In this document: positions 59,689 to 64,000 of the stretch, one piece after another
Numbering within the stretch: the first letter of the stretch is position 1
How the letters are laid out: every line of letters starts with the position of its first letter
From: Oscillospiraceae bacterium
GTDB lineage: Bacteria > Bacillota > Clostridia > Oscillospirales > CAG-272
Assembly (NCBI GenBank): GCA_015064385.1
Contig: SVSI01000007.1
Location: 1-64,000 of the forward strand
Length of the DNA stretch: 64,000 nucleotides
Direction: 5' to 3'
Translations under genes and position numbers: made by a program
The notes under the pieces: generated by a model
Seen by the model: only the letters and a program-made list of their open reading frames with translations
Databases searched by the model: none
Told to the model about the DNA's origin: nothing

Positions 59689-60246
59689 TTATAAGAACAG
59701 CGGTCTTATCTGACTGCCGCGAAGAGCGCACTCGAGCGTTTCTTCGATTTTAGAAAAATCGGCAACGAGTGAGCTGGGTTTGGCTACCGGATCGTCCTGC
59801 GTAAGGGGGACGAAATAGACGTTTTTTCGAGATATAAGCTCGGCAAGATTTTTGAAATTAGCCGACATAGCGTCGTTTGAAGCAAGCGCTATTACAAGCG
59901 GTTTTTCATTACGAAGATGTGCTTTTGCCGCCATAGTTACGGGCGTATCCGTGATGCCCAATGCTATCTTTGCAAGCGTGTTTCCCGTGCAGGGCGCGAT
60001 TATCATAGCAGAGAGAAAGTTCTTCGGACCGATCGGCTCGCACGCCTCAAGGGTGCGAAGAACGCCTCTGTCACACGCACTCTCGACTCGCAGGAAAAAT
60101 TCCTCCGGAGTGCCGAATCTCGTTGCCGTTTTTTGCACGCTGTAACTGAAGATCGGCAGTATTTCGTGCTTTGGCGCCATTTTTTCCATTTCCGACACCG
60201 AACGCGAAAGGGTGCAAAATGAACCGCAGAGTCCCCAACCTATCAT
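59689..60246 (-). CDS. dpaB: Dipicolinate synthase subunit B
   Basis: This 185-residue flavoprotein-like protein has MIGWGLCGSFCTLSRSVSEMEK at the N-terminus and IIAPCTGNTLAKIALGITDTPVTMAAKAHLRNEKPLVIALASNDA, the UbiX/flavoprotein fold with the DpaB signature. With DpaA it makes dipicolinic acid in the mother cell. ATG 60246 is chosen because GGGGAGGTG lies 5 bases before it and its ATGA overlaps the dpaA stop. This is a marker for endospore formation. Confidence 0.93.
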   Translation of the reverse strand: MIGWGLCGSFCTLSRSVSEMEKMAPKHEILPIFSYSVQKTATRFGTPEEFFLRVESACDRGVLRTLEACEPIGPKNFLSAMIIAPCTGNTLAKIALGITDTPVTMAAKAHLRNEKPLVIALASNDAMSANFKNLAELISRKNVYFVPLTQDDPVAKPSSLVADFSKIEETLECALRGSQIRPLFL

Positions 60247-61103
60247 AATGACACCTCCCCGCAAAAATGTGCGAAAACACTGTCTATAACGTACTGTGCG
60301 GCACTCTCGGGCGAAAAGCGCGCGGGTAAGGACTGCGCGTTTATTAAAGTAATACCGAGCGCGTCGGTATCCTCTTTTCTGACTCCTCCGGGCGCAGATG
60401 CAAGCTCTACTATCTTCGCCTTTTTTGAAACGCACGAAAGCGACTGCTTTGTGAATATTACCGCAGGTACCGTGTTTATTATAACGTCGGCATCGAAAAT
60501 ATTCTGACCGAGATCGCATATATCATACGCACACATACCGAACTCTTTTGCCTCCTCGCGAGCGAACGCGCTCCTTGCGAAGATCTTTACCTTGCCACCG
60601 AGCGCTTTCAGCATAGATGCAAGCTCGCGCGCTATTTTGCCGTATCCCATGATGGCGAAAACAGATCCGCGTACCGTTTTAGGTGTTTCGCTTATAATAA
60701 CAGAAAGCGCGCCTTCAGCCGTCGCGCGAGCGTTTTTGAGTGTAAAATCGGGATCCTTTCCGTAGTCTGTCACACGGCAGTCGCACATTTGGGGCAGCTC
60801 GCCCTCTCTCGCCGCGCCGAGCGCAACTCTTTTAACGTGCTTTAGTGCGTCGAAAAGATGCTCGAGTGCTATTTTTTCTCTGTAAAGGGGAGCGTTGAGA
60901 AATTTTCCGTCACGTGAGAGAGGAATCGGTAAAATTACGAGATCTGCTTTGTCAAGAGCGTCCTCGAGCGACCTTTCGTCACTGTCACCGATAGCAAATC
61001 GGGAAACGGTATAACCGCGTCCGATAAGTGCCTCTGCGGCATATTTCTGCCGTACGTCTCCGCCTATAAGTGCAATTTTTTTAATGTTTTCCTTCAAAGG
61101 CAT
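60243..61103 (-). CDS. dpaA: Dipicolinate synthase subunit A
   Basis: This 286-residue dehydrogenase-like protein has IALIGGDVRQKYAAEALIGRGYTV (NAD-binding entry typical of DpaA), VILPIPLSRDGKFLNAPLY and GYGKIARELASMLKALGGKVKIFAR. Together with DpaB it converts a dihydrodipicolinate precursor to dipicolinic acid, the main small molecule of the spore core. GGAAAGGTGGTAA precedes ATG 61103. A CATATTAT element upstream on the minus strand resembles a mother-cell (SigE/SigK-type) -10, but with a poor -35. Confidence 0.94.
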   Translation of the reverse strand: MPLKENIKKIALIGGDVRQKYAAEALIGRGYTVSRFAIGDSDERSLEDALDKADLVILPIPLSRDGKFLNAPLYREKIALEHLFDALKHVKRVALGAAREGELPQMCDCRVTDYGKDPDFTLKNARATAEGALSVIISETPKTVRGSVFAIMGYGKIARELASMLKALGGKVKIFARSAFAREEAKEFGMCAYDICDLGQNIFDADVIINTVPAVIFTKQSLSCVSKKAKIVELASAPGGVRKEDTDALGITLINAQSLPARFSPESAAQYVIDSVFAHFCGEVSL

Positions 61104-61192
61104 TTACCACCTTTCCAAGAGTTTTATACTTCGGGTGTAGTTTATCCTACTCTACATAATATGTTTGAAAGCACGGCGGGACATAATTTCTA

Positions 61193-61221
61193 TTGACTAA
61201 TTATAAAAAATCATTTATAAT
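61193..61221 (+). promoter_or_regulatory. Sigma-A promoter of the TetM-like gene
   Basis: TTGACT (61193-61198), a 17-bp spacer and TATAAT (61216-61221). Confidence 0.7.
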
Positions 61222-61246
61222 ATTAAAAACGAAAAAGGAGGAGCGT

Positions 61247-63220
61247 ATGACAAGCGATAAGATATACAATATAGGAATACTCGCGCACGTTGATGCGGGC
61301 AAGACCACGCTTACCGAGCAGATGCTTTTCCTTTCGGGCGCACTTCGAAAGGCGGGAAGCGTTGACAACGGAGATACGCAGACCGACTATCTTTCGGTCG
61401 AGCGCGAGCGCGGAATTTCTGTACGCGCGGCACAGACTACGTTTGGCTGGAATGAAAATCAGATAAACCTGATCGACACCCCGGGACACGTGGATTTTGC
61501 TTCCGAGGTCGAGCGAACCCTTTCTGTGCTTGACGGTGCGGTACTGCTTATCTCGGCGGTCGAGGGCGTTCAGGCATATACTGAAAATCTCTGGCACGCA
61601 CTTGAAAAAATGCAGATACCTACCGTGATATTTGTAAATAAGATAGATAGAGCGGGAAGTAGATATTCGGAGCTTGTAAACGAGCTCCGCAGGTCGCTTT
61701 CAGCTCCGAAATGCTCGTTTATCCCTCTTTTGAAAGCAGTGAACGAGGGCGAAAAAAACGCCTATGTCGAGGCGGTGTACGATAGTGAAAAGCTCCTCGA
61801 AGCGCTCGTCGAAAACGACGATGAGCTTGCGGAAAAATATCTTCTTGGAGAGAAAATAGACGATAAGACGCTCGAGAGCGCCCTGAAAAGCGCGGTATTA
61901 AGACGGGACGCAGTTCCCGTTCTTTGCGGCTGCGCTCAAAAGGGAATCGGCGTAAAGGAGCTGCTTGACTGCATAACCGAGCTTCTTCCGAGCGCCGATA
62001 AAAAGCTGAGCGATACTCTTTGTGCGCGCGTGTTCAAGATCGAGCACGATAAGACGATGGGTAAGATCGCTCACGTCCGTATGTACGGCGGAAAGCTTAC
62101 CGCCCGCGAGAGTGTCGAGATCGAGGCGGGAAAAAGCGAGAAGATCACTCAAATACGGAAATTTAACGGACAGAAATACGTCGATACGGGTATAGTGGAG
62201 GAGGGCGATATTGCCGCGCTGTGCGGACTTTCCTCGATAAAGGCGTCACACGTTATAGGTACTCCGACGTCGCTTGAGGTATATAAGCTCGCAAATCCCT
62301 TTCTTTCAGTAAAGGTCACGCCGACAAACACCGAAGATATAGGCGAGCTGCTCGGCGCACTGCGCGAGCTTTCGGATGAAGATCCTCAGCTTGACTGTAA
62401 GTGGGAGAGCGCGGAAAGGGAACTGCTTATCTCGATAACGGGACGTATGCAGACCGAGATAATCGCCTCTATGTTAAAGGATAGATACGGACTCTCGGCG
62501 CTCTTTTCGGAGCCGTCGGTCATATATAAAGAAACTCCGCGTGCCTCGGGATTCGGATACGAGCACTATACTATGCCAAAGCCGTGCTGGGCGGTAGTAA
62601 AGCTCGATATAGAACCGCTTGCGCGCGGCTCCGGAATCGTTTACGACGGGGGAAAAGTCCCGAATAACACCTGCTTTTATAGGTATCAGGAGCATATAAA
62701 ACGATCGTTTTTCGCAAATCTTGAGCAAGGACCTCTCGGCTGGCAGGTTACCGATATGAAGGCGACACTTTCATACGCCGAGCACCATACCATGCACACC
62801 CATCCGCTAGACTTTTTCGTTGCCACACCGATGGCGATAATGAACGGACTTACCAGGATCGGAACTACTCTCCTTGAGCCCTTTTTGAAGGTAAGGATAA
62901 GCGCACCGAGTGAGTACCTCGGAAAGGTCATAGGAGATATAATCTCAATGCGCGGCGAGTTTGATACTCCCGTGGATACGGGAAATAATTTTACGCTCGA
63001 AGCGTATCTGCCGGTAGCGACCTCGCTCGATTACGGAGTACGCCTTGCTACCGTGACACACGGAAAAGGACTCTTTTTCTCTCGCTTTGACGGATATAGA
63101 GACTGCCCGATGGAGCTGGGCAAAACGGCAAAACGCAGAGGACCGGATCCGCTTGACAGAGCAAAGTGGATACTTTACGCCCGCGGCGCTATGACGAGCG
63201 AAGATTATTCAATAATTTAA
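61247..63220 (+). CDS. TetM/EF-G-like translational GTPase
   Basis: This 657-residue GTPase has EF-G layout: G1 AHVDAGKT (13-20), ERGISVRAAQTT (switch I), DTPGHVDF (G3) and NKID (G4), then domains II-V. Length and an entry MTSDKIYNIGILAHVDAGKTTLTEQMLF resemble TetM/TetO ribosomal protection proteins rather than EF-G (about 690). Divergent chromosomal members exist in Clostridia and need not give resistance. The loop that contacts the tetracycline site cannot be judged by eye. AAGGAGGAGCGT precedes ATG 61247. It has no mobile context. Confidence 0.8.
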   Translation: MTSDKIYNIGILAHVDAGKTTLTEQMLFLSGALRKAGSVDNGDTQTDYLSVERERGISVRAAQTTFGWNENQINLIDTPGHVDFASEVERTLSVLDGAVLLISAVEGVQAYTENLWHALEKMQIPTVIFVNKIDRAGSRYSELVNELRRSLSAPKCSFIPLLKAVNEGEKNAYVEAVYDSEKLLEALVENDDELAEKYLLGEKIDDKTLESALKSAVLRRDAVPVLCGCAQKGIGVKELLDCITELLPSADKKLSDTLCARVFKIEHDKTMGKIAHVRMYGGKLTARESVEIEAGKSEKITQIRKFNGQKYVDTGIVEEGDIAALCGLSSIKASHVIGTPTSLEVYKLANPFLSVKVTPTNTEDIGELLGALRELSDEDPQLDCKWESAERELLISITGRMQTEIIASMLKDRYGLSALFSEPSVIYKETPRASGFGYEHYTMPKPCWAVVKLDIEPLARGSGIVYDGGKVPNNTCFYRYQEHIKRSFFANLEQGPLGWQVTDMKATLSYAEHHTMHTHPLDFFVATPMAIMNGLTRIGTTLLEPFLKVRISAPSEYLGKVIGDIISMRGEFDTPVDTGNNFTLEAYLPVATSLDYGVRLATVTHGKGLFFSRFDGYRDCPMELGKTAKRRGPDPLDRAKWILYARGAMTSEDYSII

Positions 63221-63223
63221 GAT

Positions 63224-63263
63224 AAAAAGCACGGAGGATCGACAGATCCTCCGTGCTTTTTTA
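63224..63263. terminator. Bidirectional terminator
   Basis: A 17-bp stem AAAAGCACGGAGGATC/GATCCTCCGTGCTTTT with a GACA loop between convergent genes. Confidence 0.92.
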
Positions 63264-64000
63264 TCATCTAACTATCGTTATTGCATTATGTACTACCGAG
63301 ATGTCCGCCTCGCTGCACGGTATCAGCTCACCGTCGGCGCAAAGGCGTTCAAGTCCCTTGAATTTTACCGCGGTACAACGCTTGTATTTCGCTATTGAAG
63401 CGTATTTCTGAGCCACCTTTCCGTCAGGCGTTACGTGAAGTCCCTTTTTGTAGCCGCCAACGAAGGTCGCAAAGCGCAGACGGGATATCTTTTGAACGAG
63501 TATAACGTCGAGAATACCGTCGTCAAGCTCGGCGTTGGGGGCGCACATAAATCCGCCTCCGTAATATTTTCCGTTTGCTACCGCGCAGAGAAGGAAATTT
63601 CCTTTTTCATACTCTACCGTGCCGTCCTCAAGAGTAAACTCTATCTCAAGATTCTTACCGATCTTCTTGAATAAAGTTACGACAACTCCGATCGCGTATG
63701 CAAGAGCACCCTTGACGAGCTTTAGCTTCTTGAGCTTTTCGGTGGTTGCAACCACGTCGCAGTCAAAACCGACGTTGAGTATGTTCGCGCAGTATCTGTT
63801 CCCGAATTTTATCAGATCTATCTTCTTTTCAAAGGACTCCTTTTCGGGAAGTGATCTTACGAAATCGTTTCCCGTGCCGAAGGGAACGACGGTGAGCAGA
63901 GCAGTATCACCCGCGCCCGCGTTCATTATCGCGTTGACCGATTCGTAAACGCTTCCGTCGCCGCCGTAAACGGTTATGTGCGCATCCTTACTTTCGCGGC
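63264..64000 (-). CDS. Diacylglycerol kinase/YegS-family lipid kinase (5' end outside window)
   Basis: This reading frame enters from the right edge. It contains VYGGDGSVYESVN, the nucleotide-binding GGDG motif of the DAGK/YegS/sphingosine kinase family, then VPFGTGNDFVRSL and a C-terminal double-beta domain (NGKYYGGGFMCAPNAELDDGILDVILV). The enzyme phosphorylates a membrane lipid such as diacylglycerol. ATG 63926 is internal to the conserved domain and is not the start; the start lies beyond position 64000. Confidence 0.9.
   Translation of the reverse strand, partial: RESKDAHITVYGGDGSVYESVNAIMNAGAGDTALLTVVPFGTGNDFVRSLPEKESFEKKIDLIKFGNRYCANILNVGFDCDVVATTEKLKKLKLVKGALAYAIGVVVTLFKKIGKNLEIEFTLEDGTVEYEKGNFLLCAVANGKYYGGGFMCAPNAELDDGILDVILVQKISRLRFATFVGGYKKGLHVTPDGKVAQKYASIAKYKRCTAVKFKGLERLCADGELIPCSEADISVVHNAITIVR

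Noticed and set aside
61247..63220. An acquired tetracycline resistance gene
   Set aside because: No mobile context, a normal host promoter, and divergent chromosomal members of this family are common in Clostridia; similarity to known tet genes was not measured.

Overview
The window looks like chromosome from an anaerobic, spore-forming, low-to-moderate GC Firmicute of class Clostridia, probably an uncultured gut lineage. Spore formation is indicated by dpaA/dpaB (dipicolinate synthase) and a PdaA-type deacetylase. Anaerobic metabolism is indicated by a glycyl radical enzyme, an activase-type radical SAM protein, acetate kinase, a CyuA-type cysteine desulfidase and ferredoxin-like proteins. 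A phenylalanine T-box, frequent TTG starts, strong AGGAGG Shine-Dalgarno sequences and sigma-A promoters with 17-bp spacers also fit Firmicutes. I saw no rRNA, tRNA, CRISPR array or intact insertion sequence.

Layout. 0-6.5 kb: an ICMT-like methyltransferase; a four-gene minus-strand operon (TMEM164/YwaF-like protein, YhhN-like protein, DUF2179 protein, glycyl radical enzyme); cyuA. 6.5-11.9 kb: a minus-strand phage head/packaging cassette (small and large terminase, small membrane protein, portal, scaffold-like protein, capsid, connector-like protein) with no tail, lysis, integrase or replication genes. 11.9-14.3 kb: a LexA-like box between that cassette and a consensus promoter for rarA, twin palindromic repeats, rarA and an E2-acyltransferase-like protein. 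14.3-26.4 kb: a trigger-factor-like lipoprotein, DUF624 and other membrane proteins, GNAT, yajC, rsuA, a sugar-ABC ATPase, an SGNH-like protein, yhaM, a lipoprotein with a consensus promoter and a small coupled gene pair. 26.5-27.7 kb: a membrane-anchored, apparently catalytically dead IS630-like transposase.

27.8-41.9 kb: a U32 peptidase-family protein, T-box-pheST, an FrhB/flippase pair, a DUF1836 regulator with an alpha-toroid protein, a HIT protein, a Cys4 membrane protein paired with a small radical SAM enzyme, a DUF1858 protein, trmK and a Nif3-like protein. 41.9-49 kb: prfB, lipoproteins, a DtxR-family regulator, ackA divergent from tmcAL. 49-57 kb: rimP-nusA-rnpM-ylxQ-infB, then a YgiQ-type radical SAM protein and a TIM-barrel isomerase. 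57-64 kb: two polysaccharide deacetylases, malic enzyme, dpaAB, a TetM-like GTPase and a truncated lipid kinase gene.

The most unusual items are: (1) the domesticated IS630-type transposase fused to three membrane segments, with two aligned catalytic positions changed and the third missing; (2) the head-only phage cassette; (3) the SOS-box-like site shared by that cassette and rarA; (4) the operon joining a glycyl radical enzyme with relatives of ether-lipid remodelling proteins; and (5) the Cys4 membrane protein/radical SAM pair. All family assignments come from reading motifs; no database search was run.
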